From Ceratothoa steindachneri (Eukaryota > Arthropoda > Malacostraca > Isopoda > Cymothoidae), in assembly GCA_963969495.1 (NCBI GenBank), contig OZ018330.1, positions 46,118,394 through 46,182,393 of the forward strand: a stretch of 64,000 nt of DNA. The letters run 5' to 3'. A program made the position numbers and the translations under genes. Position 1 is the stretch's first letter. Each line of letters starts with the position of its first letter. The notes beneath the pieces are model-generated. The model was not told the DNA's origin. It ran no database searches and was given only the letters and a program-made list of their open reading frames with translations. Shown here piece after piece: positions 1 through 13,194 of the stretch.

Positions 1-487
1 ATTCCTTTGATACATTCCTGTTTTGAGAAGAAATTATTCCGATTTTTTTTCTATTTTCTATATTTCTCATAATTTTTCATTCACTTCTTCTGATTAGAGG
101 TTTCAGGTTTCCAGTTTTCTTAAGGTTTTAGAGCAAGTCTGCCATAGTAGTTCTCGTCTAATGGTGATTGAAAAACTTTGGACGAATCTTGTCCAAACTA
201 AAGTTATTTGTTTGGATACTCTAATTGAACGTGCCTGAGTGCCAGTTTAGATGAAATAGAGCGAAAAAAAAAATATTGCAGGCTTAAAAAATAATGGATA
301 TAATATGTTGTTTCAAGAAATTCAAAGATGATAAAAAGAATTTTGACTTGTTTTTTTTCTGAATGCAATTTTATGTAATTTAGAACTTAAATAAATTAGG
401 GTAAATATGTCTCAATCTAAATATTTTTGCGGTTAATTTTGTTGCTCAAAAATCTGTACAGTTTGGGAGTTATGCCTTATATACTCG

Positions 488-546
<59 letters not shown>

Positions 547-619
547 TAAAGTATAAAGCACTCTAGACATTTTTGGCAAATGAATTCAGTATATATCGTA
601 TATGTATTAATTTTTAATA
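1..619. other. AT-rich stretch with (TA)n tract, no gene seen
   Basis: I see no coding pattern or element terminus here. The only structure is a pure (TA)n microsatellite at 490-544. It lies about 75 bp from the 3' end of the Tc1-like remnant that follows. Confidence 0.6.
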
Positions 620-1130
620 ATTTTAATACTTAGCTGGGCATTTTTTTTCTTCAATAAGAGCCCTAATTCTTAGTGCCATGGATATCACGAAGTTTTCAAC
701 TATTTTTTACATTATCTTTTATCACTCAACTTGTAATTTTTATACAGTTCTAGTTTACTTGTACTTGTGGTACTTCTTATTGCTTTTTCAAGCTCTACCA
801 CAAGTGCACTATTAGATTTAAGTCTGGTCTCTGTGTTAGCAACTTCAGAGGGGTGAATTCCATTTCACCAAACCAATTCTTGGTGTGGTTGGTTGTACTA
901 CATGTGGCATTATCAGGCTGAAATATAAATTTATTTCTGGGTGTTGTGAAATACGATTTCTGGATAGATGGCTCTAAAAAGTGCGACAACATGCTGTAAT
1001 ATGTTGGGAGTTCATTATTCCTGGGCATAAACTCTGAAAAAATGCAGCCCCCTACCATGATAGGACCACCTCCATGCCTTGCAGTTGGCACCACCCAAGT
1101 AGGGTGAAATACTTCTTCAACTGTTCATCT
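620..1130 (-). pseudogene. Tc1-like transposase remnant (catalytic and C-terminal part)
   Basis: Read on the minus strand, this is the second half of a Tc1-type DDE transposase, the enzyme that cuts and rejoins Tc1 elements in the nucleus. Visible in order are WVVPTARHGGG (normally [15 protein letters not shown]), FIFQPDNATCS (the second catalytic Asp, normally FQQDNAPCH), NHTKNWF, and QRPDLNLIVHLW (normally SPDLNPIEHLW, holding the third acidic residue, here Val). The C-terminal MALRIRALIE matches MPRRIKAVIE. The longest open stretch is 795-1094, with frameshifts after it. The N-terminal DNA-binding part and both inverted repeats are missing. The HLW-box Glu is replaced by Val, so the protein would be inactive even where the frame is open. 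Confidence 0.85.
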
Positions 1131-3157
1131 CACAGAGGTAGCGAGCGTCAGAAGTGAGGGCAATCTGCAAACTCTTTTGTTGAGGGTATAAACGAGAAAA
1201 TAGGACCAGTTTAGGTAGAAATCACTTTGTTTTGGAGCAGTAGTTAAATTAGTTTGAAGATAAATATTTTAGAGCGGAATTTGGATACTAACCTAAAAAA
1301 TATGGTAGTAATTAAAATAAAAGAAATCGTTTAAATAACTTATTTCTGCATGAAAGCCAAACCAATCTAAATAATTATGGCAGGCTTTGAAGATCTGATT
1401 TTTAATGTTACCCAACCTGTAGTGAGTAAGAAAACGACTAAAAAAAATAAGTGGTTATTTATCTAGTCGTTGGTTTTCTATCGATTTAGCAACTAAAACC
1501 TGAACTCACTCGAATAAATTTAAAATTTAAAAAAAAAAGATATTTTGTTTTCAGTTTTCGTTTCCAGGAAAAACATAATCGGATTTTAGTATCCTTTCCA
1601 ATATGCGCAAACATCAAACAATTATGTCGTGGTACAACCACTCTATACCATGCACTACTCCTATATTATGTGTGTGTGTGTGGGAAGGGGTAACTTAATC
1701 ACCTACTGCGACGTGAACCGTTGAGTTGAAGGACTGTTCTCAGGGACTAACGACCGACTAGGAGGTCAAACTTGAGTTTTAAATCCTTAATAATCAGCTA
1801 GATTGCATAAATGGTTGGCGAGATTTACCTGAAAAGGCCGAGAGTATCGTTCAAGGTTAGTTAAAGATGAAACAACAAAAAAATTATAATTTTATTTACA
1901 AAGATTAAAATAAGAATAATAATACATAGACAAAAGGGAATTATTTAAACTGAGATATTCTTTTGATAACTATTATGAAGAGGGATTCTCAAATCAAACT
2001 AATTGATTAATGTAACTAGGCTCAGATCAAAAGAGGGAACTTAACAATATTAATAATGGAGGGAATTTCAGTCTTACGAGTCGATGACTTCGAGGAAGGT
2101 CCTTCTTGCGATGAGGTGAGTGGTGAATGATCCGATGAGGCAAGGAGAGCACGATCCCAATGAGATGTGTAGGGCACGGTACGAATGAGGCATGTGGGGC
2201 ACGATCCGAACCAACCTTCCAATGAAAATAGCTAAACTTCAAAGATGACGTTCGACGGGGAATGTGGGAGTTCTCGTAATTTCACTGAAAGAGGAAACTT
2301 CTTTTTCTCCAAGGTAATCAATGGAGATTTTCTTCGGTTCGATTAAACGAAGGGAGACTGTTGCGCAAATTCAAAGGCTTGCCGTTCATAAAAACTACCA
2401 AATGACTTGGGTAGAATCACGGCTGAAGAAGTCCGCTGTCTGACGAACGCTCACGGGACGAGACGATAAGGACGGCCTTGAGATGCCTGCTGGACTCTTC
2501 GAACTACAGAATAACCCGAGTATTTGTATGCCCGCTTCTGGAGGGGAAGGGGGAGTTTGGAGAAAGGAGTCACAAGCTCCAGACATCTTAATCTGGAGGC
2601 GGAGTCGATTCATCATTTAGCAGTAAGGGCGAGGCAGAGCGTCTCTTTCACATCTCGTCACTTTGGCTTGAGATGAGTTCGCAGGATTGAGGAATATTTT
2701 CCCAACCTGCTCAGGAGTCAAAAAGAATGTTCGAACAGGAATTGACGTCATCCATGGCGCGATACCATAGCACGTGGTCTCCAATAAATTGGGGGTGGGG
2801 GATCAGAGGTTGTTCTTTTACAAATTATAATTTATAAATCTGATATAAGTAGAAATATATTTATTTGGAATTGTGTTGTATATATTTATAAAATGTATAT
2901 CATTCTCTCAGATTTTTCAAAATTCTCTAAATACATATTATTCTTTTTAAGTATTTTCTTAGAATTGAAGACGAATTTAATCATTTTCTGCGTTCTCTGA
3001 AAATGCAAAACATTTTTAGTGAAGCTTATCTCCAAGTTCTTGATTCTGGCATATTTCCTGGAATCATTTATGGATTAGATAATAGATAGACAAATGCTAT
3101 CTGATATTAGAACTCCAAGGTACAAAATGGCTCAATTTTCGGTTCTTCTTATTAATC
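1131..3157. other. Unassigned intergenic stretch
   Basis: No reading frame here resembles a protein I know. There is a short (GT)n tract near 1671-1682 and a small tandem repeat at 2131-2206. The block from about 2030 to 2770 is more GC-rich than its surroundings and may be the internal part of an unidentified repeat. The ORFs in it have no recognisable motifs. Confidence 0.4.
2131..2206. repeat. Three imperfect ~25-bp tandem units
   Basis: Three adjacent units follow the pattern (C/A)GATGAGGCA.G.GGGCACGATCC with several mismatches. It is a small minisatellite inside the GC-richer block and I see no function for it. Confidence 0.5.
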
Positions 3158-3165
3158 CTCTAACG

Positions 3166-3619
3166 CAGGGGTCCCCAACTCGCAGAGTATCGCGAGCCGT
3201 ATCGATAAGTCCGATAACCAAAGTCTGCAACAGTAAAAAAACTCTGAAAACCGCATATTTTACAGACCAAATTTTCAAAGAATTTATTAATGAGAGAACT
3301 GGCGACATTTCACAGCACAATGTTGATTAAAATCAGGGGTAATAGAAATAGCACTCAGCAACAAGACTAAGCTCATATAAACATATATTAACCTAACTTC
3401 CTAACCTGAGCTAACCAATTAATCTAATCTAACCATAACTTAACCTATCCTAAAACACGCTCCTGACTGAAAAAATATGTTTTAACACACGTTTGGAATG
3501 ATGGAGGGCCGTACTCATGACCCGGGAAATGATCTGGCGAGCCACACGCAATGTTCATTTTGACAAGTGGACGCGGGTCGCACAGAAAGACCTCGCGGGC
3601 CGCTGGTTGGGGACCCCTG
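3166..3619. mobile_element. hAT-type non-autonomous element (MITE)
   Basis: A 454-bp element starts with CAGGGGTCCCCAAC and ends with GTTGGGGACCCCTG, an exact 14-bp terminal inverted repeat. It is flanked on both sides by the identical octamer CTCTAACG (3158-3165 and 3620-3627). CAGGG-type termini plus an 8-bp target duplication are diagnostic of the hAT superfamily (Charlie-like termini). The interior has no transposase, only two short ORFs without motifs, so it would depend on an enzyme made elsewhere. The perfect duplication suggests a comparatively recent insertion. Confidence 0.93.
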
Positions 3620-3627
3620 CTCTAACG

Positions 3628-3874
3628 AAAGTAATTTTTACTTCACAAGACTCGATTACGCTAAATATGTTGGTGAACTTCGTTATAAAGTGCGTCTGGA
3701 GATTATATGCAAATAATGAAAATAGCCAGAGCTCTCCTACAACAGCTGTTATTTGGTATAACTTTCTTCATGGAATTAAGACAATAATGAAAGAAAAATG
3801 TCATGTAAATAAATGGAATCTAAATGTCATATAAGAAGAAAATAAACGAATTATTGTTGGACTGACTATTTTAC
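3628..3874. other. Short unassigned stretch
   Basis: AT-rich sequence between the hAT MITE and the LINE 3' end. No coding motif seen. Confidence 0.5.
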
Positions 3875-4370
3875 AGTCATTTTTTTTATTTTTTTTATTT
3901 TAGGAGCCCATTGCCTGGGCATAAGTAGCCGTACTTACGACAGCCTAGTACTAGGCTACATTAAAATAACAATATATAAAACAAAACAAAAAACAACAAC
4001 ATTAACAATAAAGAAGAAAAAGGAAAAGGGCAACAATCAGGAGCACGCTCCGGCGTCGGGGGTGTGCCCTCCTCACCCAAGTGCAGGAACGTGCGACCTA
4101 CAAAGAAACAACAACAACAAAAAACAAACAAAAAACAGTTAAATAAAGTGGAGCCAGCCTCGTCCAAAAAGTAATAAAGTCCACAAGTCAGTGTGAACAA
4201 GCCCGTCCCGAGTACAAGGGACAAGCGGTAGCGATCCCGCTCATTCCGGTACCGGTACAGGTAACGTGTTCGAAGATCACCAAGTCTGGTACATTCAACA
4301 AGAATGTGCCGAATAGTCTGGGAAACAACGCAGTAATCACAATAAGGCGCAGAATAAACAAAAATTTGTT
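3875..4370 (-). mobile_element. 5'-truncated non-LTR retrotransposon, 3' end
   Basis: On the minus strand the frame starts with CDYCVVSQTIRHILVEC, a C-x2-C...H-x4-C knuckle of the kind found at the C-terminus of jockey/I-type LINE ORF2 proteins (compare CxxC...TVRHILxEC). A short tail and 3' UTR follow, ending in an A-rich TAAA-type tail that appears as the T-rich run at 3877-3901 on the plus strand. Only the last few hundred bases are present, which is normal for target-primed reverse transcription that stopped early. The open frame 3961-4224 is mostly this C-terminus read into the UTR. Confidence 0.75.
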
Positions 4371-5639
<1,269 letters not shown>

Positions 5640-6262
5640 AGTAGAAGTGCTTCTTCTTTATATTTAATAATTTTGGCTGCCTTGACGACATCGCTTTATT
5701 TCTGAATGATAAATTGCAATTTAGCAATTTGTATTTTGTGGAATATCATTACAGCCCCTAGAAGGATTTCCCATAATTCCTCTTGTTGGTATTTTGACTC
5801 CTTCTTAGTTTATTTTAATCTAAATAATCCCCACAAAGTTCAATAATATTTAGGTTTAGACTCAGAAGGGCCATTTCATTAATTGGACGTCTCTAAAAAA
5901 GATTTTCTTCTCTAAATATGTTTTTACTTCTATCTATTGGTGTGGGTTTAGGATTGTTATAATGTTGAAAGGCAAAGTTCTTCTCAAAGAGGCCTGTTCC
6001 ATATGTTTACGTGTTAGAGTAGTATTAGGCTATAATAAATCTCAGCATTCATTATTCTAAAAAATTCTCCTAAATTTTCCACTCCATTGGTTGAAACAAA
6101 AGCCTAGACATTAATAGAGCCTCCCTATGCTTGACTGTACGATATATTCTAATTTCTTTAGCACTTTACTAAATCTTTACCTTACCCACTGTCTTCTATT
6201 TGTAATGAAAATTCCGAATTTTGGCTCATCGGTCCAGGATACATTTTTCCATTCATTAATTC
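5640..6262 (-). pseudogene. Heavily decayed Tc1-like transposase
   Basis: Minus-strand translation in several frames gives a degraded Tc1 transposase. It shows W.NVLWTDEPKFGIF (first catalytic Asp region), STNGVENLGEFF..MNAEIYYS (normally G.G.L..I.G.MN...Y), a PKPT segment where the second Asp box (DNDPKHT) should be, and LSLNLNIIELCGDY where SPDLNPIENLW should be. Many stops and frameshifts break it. It is a different Tc1 lineage from the remnant at 620-1130, judging by the ENLW-type rather than EHLW-type box. Termini are not visible. Confidence 0.7.
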
Positions 6263-7589
6263 AATCTTTATCTTCCTCGAACAAGTGTAAGTCTCAACCT
6301 CAATGCAGTTTCGTTAATATGTTTGATTTTTAGCTACACTACAGAAAGACCTTCTACTATTGTGATCATTAAGGTGAATGGATGAGTTTCTGTTCTCAAA
6401 GATTGTGCTAGATTGGAAAATAGCTGACGGCTGGATTTGCTTTAATCTCTATCCCTTTTCTATGCTCAATTTTGCTAATTTCGACTCTCTTGTTGATGGG
6501 TTCCTGGATGATTCATGATGAGAGTGGAAGGGTCGATATTTCAGATTGAAAGAACTCGTTCACGCTGCATATTTTAACCCAGCATTGAGCTTTAAAATGA
6601 GAATGAAGATGCAGGTTACGGAATTTTGGATTTTTTTTTTGTCTAATTGATGGAAGCGAGTCACTTCTGAAAACTATCTCCTTAGTAAATAATTATATAT
6701 TGTTTTATGCAAAAAGCCCTCAGTAAACTGTGTCTCAGTACTCACTCGTTCATGGTAAATGATGACCTTATTTCTGTTTTCAATCGACACTTCGAGCAAA
6801 TTCTAGAATTGTCTCCTGCTTTAAGTAACTTGAAAAGACAAAAATAGAGTATTTTTGGATCAGATGGAAAAGAAAACAAGCAATCGATTTAAGTATTTCT
6901 TTCTTTCTTTACTGTTATTTGCTTAAAAAATAAAAAAGGCTTAGAGAATAATTTTTCGGCACGAAACAAATGTTACAAGAAAACAAGGTAGGCCCTCAAA
7001 GAATAAAAAGAAGAAGTTGTTATCATTTTATATTATTAAACATGAATTTAGGACGTGTTTATATAATTAGGAATACTCTATTTTATCTTTTACTTACCTT
7101 AGAACGATAATAGTTTGTGCTCAAACGTAACTAACCCAATAAAATATGTATATAATGCTTTAGAGGGAACATTATGTTCTCTGGATAGTATATTTAAATC
7201 ATTTAGAAAAGGAGATTATAATTAATAAATGCTGGTTTCATATACGAGTCAATATTATGCGAATGCTAAAGTCTACGTAGGCACCAAGGATATTTTTGGT
7301 GTTTTAATGATTTCATAGGCATTTTTTCATATAAACCTCCTCTCCGAAAGTTTTTAAAACGTTTTCGAAATGACTCTATGGTAAACTAGAATGTTCGAGA
7401 AGGATAAGTTAGATGCTAATTTACATGCGAGATTTTTCAATTATCACAAATTCACCGATGAAATATTTTCAAGACCGCAATGGTGATGACCGCCGGGCAT
7501 TCAGAATCTGCACGAAATCCCATTAATAAACTGCACAAGGTCGGTCATGGATATAGAAAAAGTTCATCTAAAGTGAAAATTCCAATTCT
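6263..7589. other. Unassigned stretch upstream of two Tc1 remnants
   Basis: Part of this may be the decayed N-terminal half and flanks of the neighbouring Tc1 remnants, but I cannot align it with confidence. No other feature is seen. Confidence 0.4.
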
Positions 7590-8690
7590 TTTCTTTAAAG
7601 AACATTGGTGTGAAGTATACATCTAATGGCATGATAATAAATCGTCTGAGTGAAGGTCAACCGAAGAAACTTAGCCATAGAGATGTTCGGTCAATGAGGA
7701 AGACAGTTAGGAACAATTCTAAGACTTTGTTAAATGAGTTACAACCAAGTCTTGCAGCAAGAGGCATGGATGCACACGCTTCAATAGTGCCCTATTATTT
7801 ATACCGGGAATGATTTCATCGAGCTGTCCCTAGAATGAAGAAAATTAACGAGCTCATAAAAAAGGCCCTTTTGACTTTAGCTAAAGAGCATCTGGGAGGT
7901 TGCCAAGCTAAATTAGATAAAATACTGAAGGTTAGATGAGAAATAAATCGAGCTCGTTGGTAAAAGCGGGGAACAGTACGTTTGACGGAGATCTGGGAAA
8001 ACACCCATAGAAAAAAACAACATTGTCTCTACTGTCAAATATGCAGGAGGTTCGGTTATATCGTAGGGATGTTTCGCTGCTGCTGGTAGTGGCGCATTGA
8101 AAGTGATAGATAGAACCATGACTTCTGAAAATTATCATAACAATAGCATAGGTTTACAGCTTTGCCTGGTATAAAAGGTCCTGTCGTAAATAAATACAGA
8201 TGCATATTGTTTGAAATTCTTAGAGTGTGCCACAAAAATATTTTTACTTGCTGATTATTATTATTATTTGAGAGAGTTGCGCACTCTCCCTATCATATAT
8301 TATACATAAAATGAGTAAACGTTTCACCACGCGCACCTGGCAGTTTACGCGCATGCGTCAACTGAGCGAAAAACGCTGTGGACGCAGGCACAGATCGAGC
8401 GTTTTATAAATACAGATACCTGATAAAAGGAAATAGAAATCGCCAAAGAAACTGGGACTTGGAAGGCATTTCACCTTCGATCCAAACATAGCAGCAATTA
8501 CACTGAAATATACCTAGCACAAAACCACTATACTGTACTTGTGGCCTTTTCATAGCCCAGATTTGAAATCCATCAAACATCTGTGGAAGGAGCAGAAGAA
8601 ACGTGTGCACATTGTTGAAGTGGAAAAGATGTTGAAGAAGGGTGGAATAAAAACTATCTAGATAGGTGCACTAGTCTTGTAAATCTGTGA
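7590..8690 (+). pseudogene. Tc1-like transposase remnant interrupted by a short repeat
   Basis: The plus strand encodes a Tc1-type transposase in pieces. An N-terminal paired-like helix-turn-helix part (GQPKKLSHRDVRSMRKTVR, 7650-7710) is followed by PRMKKINELIKKALLTLAKEH. Next comes VSTVKYAGGSVIS*GCFAAAGSGAL (normally [23 protein letters not shown]) at about 8018-8100, and finally FHSPDLKSIKHLWKEQKKR (normally QSPDLNPIEHLWRELKRR) at about 8550-8610. The catalytic Glu of the last box is Lys. A repeat of about 190 bp (8222-8415) sits between the second and third blocks. Stops and frameshifts make it a pseudogene. Confidence 0.85.
8222..8415. repeat. Interspersed ~190-bp repeat inside a Tc1 remnant
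   Basis: This segment is inserted in the Tc1 remnant. It matches, in inverted orientation, the sequence at about 38395-38595. Shared landmarks are GTGGCACAAAAATAT, the CTCTCCCTATCATATA block, CGTTTCA..CGCG and CAGATCGAGCGT. In the second location it lies just upstream of a Helitron-like 3' terminus, so it may be part of a Helitron-derived non-autonomous element. No coding capacity is seen. Confidence 0.6.
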
Positions 8691-8991
8691 GGAAACTCTC
8701 TACGGTTGTTATTGTGGCTATAATGGGTCATTCCAGCTATTAGTTTCATGCTGCCATTATTCATGTTTTGTGACGGCTTCAGTCATGCACAGTCCGATCA
8801 CTCTCCCTGTAAATGATGGGTGTTTTGCTATTTAGCATTTCCCGGGTGAGGGTCATCCGATGCTTCGCAGTTTAGCGTTTGATGGCTCCGTTTTGGAGGT
8901 GTGCTGTTAGCCGCCGAGACAGGGTTGTTGATGTACTAGGAAGTGCGATGCTCATAGCCACCGATGCTGTATGGATATTCGTACCAAATTC

Positions 8992-9017
8992 ATATATATA
9001 TATATATATATATATAT
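8992..9017. repeat. (TA)n microsatellite at the left edge of Tc1 element 1
   Basis: A pure TA run directly abuts the left terminus of the Tc1 element. Tc1 elements insert at TA, so the tract is a plausible target. Confidence 0.85.
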
Positions 9018-10440
9018 GCTAAAATTATGGGGCAGGTATAAAAAAATAATAGAGAAGACGAATGAAACTCATTAAAAAAAATAAACAGTCGAGTATATTC
9101 CATCTATAATTAGTATTTTATATGTTTTCTTTTTGCTTTTATAACGACTTTAATGCGTTTTATCACACTGCCTATAAGTGGTTGGGGTAACCTTCACCAT
9201 TCAATGTGTGACACTAACGTTCATTCCTATTTTCTTCAGTGATTATCTTATTGTTAATTTACAAGTGGTATTTTTTTGTTAAAAATGTCTCCGAAGAAAC
9301 AAATTCCTGAAGCTCAAATAGCTTAAAACATTGCTTTTTCCAGAGAAGAATTATCCCAAGTCAAAATTGCAGGAAAATTGAAATGCTAGAGAAACGGTGT
9401 CCAAACAACTATTAAAAGGTACAATGAGACCAATTCTTTCAAAAACCCGGATGGTCAAGGTCGCAAACGCTGTACAATTCGGATGGAAGAGAGGTTGCTG
9501 AAAAAGACATTTCTGGCCAATAGGAAAAAGACCTCTTCTGATATAGCTACTGAGTTTCAGGTAGCAACAAAAAAAGAGATATCAAGACGCACAGTAAGGA
9601 GAAGGTTATTAGAGGCTGGGTCAAAGGATGTTAAGCTAGAAAGAAACCGTAGTCGTCTCGCGTGAGCAAGAAGAAGCGATTGTCTTGGGCAAAAGAATAT
9701 GAAGATTGGACTGATGATGATTGGGCTAAAGTTGTTTGGTCTGTTGAAAGCAACTTTGAGGTAGGTTCTCCACATTAGTTTCCACCAATTTATTACGTTT
9801 GTACACATTTTATTTGATACCAAAAATTTTATCGGCCATCAAAAATTATCAGTAAAATTTGTATTTCTTCTCAGATCTTTGGAACCCCTGCTGCTGTTTA
9901 TGTTCGTCGAAGAGTTGGGGAAGTTTTTGATCCGAGATGTGTTGTCCCAATACGCTAATTTGGAGCTGGCAGTGTAATGGTTTGGGGCTGCATGTCGTCT
10001 TCAGGTCAAGAATTCTTGTTCAATTGTGAGGGCAGAATGAATTCCACCACTTACACCATTATGTTAGACCAGGTTTATCAACCTTTCTTAGGTAAAACTT
10101 TCAATACTAACATAACAGATGGTGTAATTTTCTCAAATGGTTGGTTTGAAAAGAAAGGGGTGACGTTGATGGAATGGCCCCTTCAATCTCCAGACCTCAA
10201 CCCCATTGAACATTTGTGGTCGCACTTGGGCACAAGAGTGAGGGTGCACAAATATTCCTCAAAATGTAAATTAACAGACAAAATTGATGAAGAGTGGCAA
10301 GAAAATTGAGCCAATCACCTTTGCCAACTTAGTCTCAAGTATGCAAAACCGCATAAAAGCGGTTATAAAAGCAAACGGGCACATTAAATATTAATTATTG
10401 TTAGAAAATACGCAAAAATATTTATTTGTATTATGTCAAG
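9018..10440 (+). mobile_element. Tc1-like element 1, degenerate, intron-containing transposase
   Basis: The transposase starts near 9285 (MSPKKQIPEAQIA) with an early stop. It continues through RMEERLLKKTFLANRKKTSSD and ISRRTVRRRLLEAG (second helix-turn-helix), then LSWAKEYEDWTDDDWAKVVW and SVESNFE, the first catalytic box with Asp changed to Val. An intron at 9761-9874 separates this from IFGTPAAVYVRRRVGE. Then come SVMVWGCMSSSGQEF and SPDLNPIEHLWSHLG with the final Glu intact. The second catalytic box is degraded (TDGVIFSNGWFEK). The C-terminal coding sequence near 10345-10400 is mirrored at the left end (9112-9200, minus strand), so the inverted repeats run into the coding region. The right end appears cut off by the Penelope-like element that follows. 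Confidence 0.85.
9761..9874 (+). other. Phase-0 intron in Tc1 element 1
   Basis: The coding sequence ends in GAG (Glu of the SxESNFE box) at 9760. GTAGGT follows as a donor, and a pyrimidine-rich TTGTATTTCTTCTCAG acceptor ends at 9874. Coding resumes in phase 0 with IFGT. The 114-bp interval contains in-frame stops and no transposase homology, which supports an intron over a frameshift. Confidence 0.75.
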
Positions 10441-10449
10441 TATGAAATA

Positions 10450-12983
10450 AATATAAATCTACCCAACTTAAGCTTCTTAATAACGAAATTCGTTTCAAGC
10501 GCAAAGATGAATCTATTGTTAACAAATCCATTTCATTTACTTCTAATGAACTTTGCTCAAGTCTATCCCTTATTGAATTTTCCTTTGTGTTTTGTTAGTG
10601 TGATAATTCTCTCACAGAATTTTCCACAAATGTTAAAAAGACTCATACACGTCAATTACAGAACCGTAATATCTTTAACAACTTTAACTGTGTAAGCCAG
10701 ATAAAGTTATATCCAATTATTCCTTGAGAGTTTTATGTATGAGTAAAATGTTTCTCTTAGCCTTCGGATTAAACTTTCCTCTTTCCATTTTTAAGGTTTC
10801 ATATTTTTTCTACTTCATTAGTTTTAAGAGGCTTATTGATATTCTCTCTTTCCATCAAATTGCACCTAACTATACTATTTCTGTTTTAAAGGAAAAAAAA
10901 TACGCTCTTTAGCCTCTAAATATTTTTTCAATTTTAATACATTTAAAATATTGTTCTTCTTCATTTATACATACAATTTGTCAATCTTGGAAAACTTGCC
11001 TGTGACAAAGCTTTCGTTATTTGCAAACCTGACAAAGGTGGGAATGTAGTTGCTTTAGATAAGGAGTCGAACCTGACTGAAACATATCAGATTCTTTCAG
11101 ATTCTACTAAATTTAGAAATATAATACTAGTGTACAGTCTTACACACTTAAGGTTGAAGATAAAATTAATAGGGTTCTAAGGAAATTAAAACATTCAACG
11201 GTAGGCTTTCTTGGGTATGTCTAGAACACGATTTTGTTCTGAATCTTCACCTTGAATACTTTATGGTTTTCCTAATACCCCTGACTTACCTCTAATTCGC
11301 CTTTTTGGATCATATAAGACGTCTTCATTTTCACTAAGCAAGTTTCTAGCCCCTGTTTTAACTCCTTCAACCTCTAATAAGTTTAATATTACTAATTTAC
11401 ATTTGTTTATGAAAGAGATTACAAACTTTCTTCATGCCCAAGAATACATCATGGCCAGATTTGACGCTGAGAGATTGTTCAATAAGATTTCTCTTTTTGA
11501 ACGATACAAACTTGTGTTTATTCTTTCTTCCCTAATTTTATCCATTTAATTGGTCTAACAAAAACCTTATCAAAACTGTCCTTAAAATTGCTGTTTGTAA
11601 TGAATTTTATTTGTTTGATGGGGTTTTGTATGAACAACTTAAATGGTTTGTAGTGGGTCTTCCTCTTGGTCCTTCGCTAGCAAATATTTTTGTTATTTTA
11701 AAACACTTTGGCTCGATGACTGCGCCATTACTTTGAGTACGGTCTAATATAGGCGCTATGTAGATAACAAGATTTTATTATTTCGTCATGCGTCGCATTG
11801 TATGCTTTTCTTAAATTATTTTAACTCGAAACATCTTAATATTGAATTTATTTTGAACTCGAACAAATAATTGCATCGCCTTTCTTGACGTGAAAATTAC
11901 CCGAGAATATAGTCAACTCACATCAAAAGTTTACCAAAACCCCCCTTTTTCAATCCTTGGATTAAGTTCCTTTAGCTTTTGTGAGTTTAAATTTAAAATT
12001 AATACCATTTATTACCCCTTTCATACATTATATTATATATGTTCAACGTTTCCACCTCTTCATTTGGAAGACGAATTCTTAAAAATTGGCTACAATGGTT
12101 ACCGCAAATCGCTGCTTCGGAAACAAATTACATATCTTATTTCTTAATAAAAATGACTACACTTCGGTTCAATTATACAAATGGCTAATACTAAAGGTCT
12201 TTTTCTTTCTATGCTTTGGTTTTCAATCCGAAAAACTTAAAAATGAATGGTTAAAACTGGTGATATCGGCCTAGCCTAAAGTATTCTCCAGTATTTTTCT
12301 CATTAACGACTTAAGACTGGGATAACTTTTTAAGTTCAAAGATCAACAAACCACCTGTATGCGATCCAAAATAATGTACGGTTTTGTTGTACATGCAATA
12401 GCACAATATCATATGTGAGGGGCAACAAAGCGCATGCTTTACTCGCTTTAAGAAGAATATGGGTAGTTTTGAAAGAACTTAATTTGAACTTAGGAAACCA
12501 GACCCATCTCCGATGAGTTACACTCGAGAACTTCAGGATACTCGATGCGGTAAGTAACATCTCAGACCTTAACCTACTAGAGTCGCTTAACATTAAATAA
12601 ACTTCAAACATCTTTGAATAATAACCCATTATCTATTTATATGAATATAGTCACATATTAACAACCGTGTTAATTTGTTAGGCAAGTTCACATGCTTTTG
12701 CAAAAATAAATAAATAAATGTCAATTTCGTTCCGTTTTCATATCAATTCCCTCGTTGTTTTTCCTCTAATCACTCCTATTATATTTAATTTGTTTCAAAT
12801 TTAAGCCTTATATTTCACGATTTTATGTAGATATTTTAATGTTTTTTAATGATTCCTTAGCACTGATGATGGGATATGATATAATCCTGAAACGTTTGCA
12901 ATAAATGTTAAGAAACATCTTCGATTCTGTCCTGGTTATCTTGTGCATATTTTGTGTGAACTTTCCGTCCATAAATTCGTTTA

Positions 12984-12985
<2 letters not shown>
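10450..12985 (+). mobile_element. Penelope-like element 1, degenerate reverse transcriptase
   Basis: This retroelement is read from several plus-strand frames. The N-terminal region includes FLLAFGLNFPLSIFKVSYFF (10750-10830), which resembles the LSLGLNFPLP region of Penelope-like proteins. Reverse transcriptase motifs follow: ICKPDKGGNVVALDKE (11015-11065), MARFDAERLFNKISLFER (normally SFDVKSLFTNVPL), WFVVGLPLGPSLANIF (normally MGSPLGP.LANIF, 11645-11695), and AFLDVKITREYSQLTSKVYQNP (11880-11940), the thumb-side motif before the KPT box. The catalytic YxDD region is damaged. No GIY-YIG nuclease domain is evident. The element ends next to a (TA)n tract, with a candidate hammerhead-like motif about 100 bp before it. 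Confidence 0.85.
12855..12905 (+). ncRNA. Candidate hammerhead-like ribozyme motif of the Penelope-like element
   Basis: CTGATGA (12863-12869) is followed by a short potential stem (GGGA pairing with TCCT) and GAAAC (12889-12893), which is the order of the hammerhead catalytic core. Penelope-like elements are known to carry hammerhead motifs in their terminal repeats, and this lies downstream of the coding region as expected. Position 10.1 looks unpaired and I cannot confirm stems I and III or the cleavage triplet by eye, so this is a candidate only. Confidence 0.45.
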
Positions 12986-13021
<36 letters not shown>

Positions 13022-13131
13022 GCGGATGTTTTTTCTCGCCTCGAAGACCCCGTTAAAAAACTTGTAAGAAGTATTAAGAAAATATAGGTTAAAATTAATA
13101 ACGCTGCCACAGCTGTGGACTTCAATAGTAC

Positions 13132-13190
<59 letters not shown>
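12986..13190. repeat. Two (TA)n tracts with a ~113-bp spacer
   Basis: (TA)n at 12986-13019 borders the Penelope-like element and (TA)n at 13133-13190 borders the next element. The spacer shows nothing I can assign. Confidence 0.85.
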
Positions 13191-13194
<4 letters not shown>

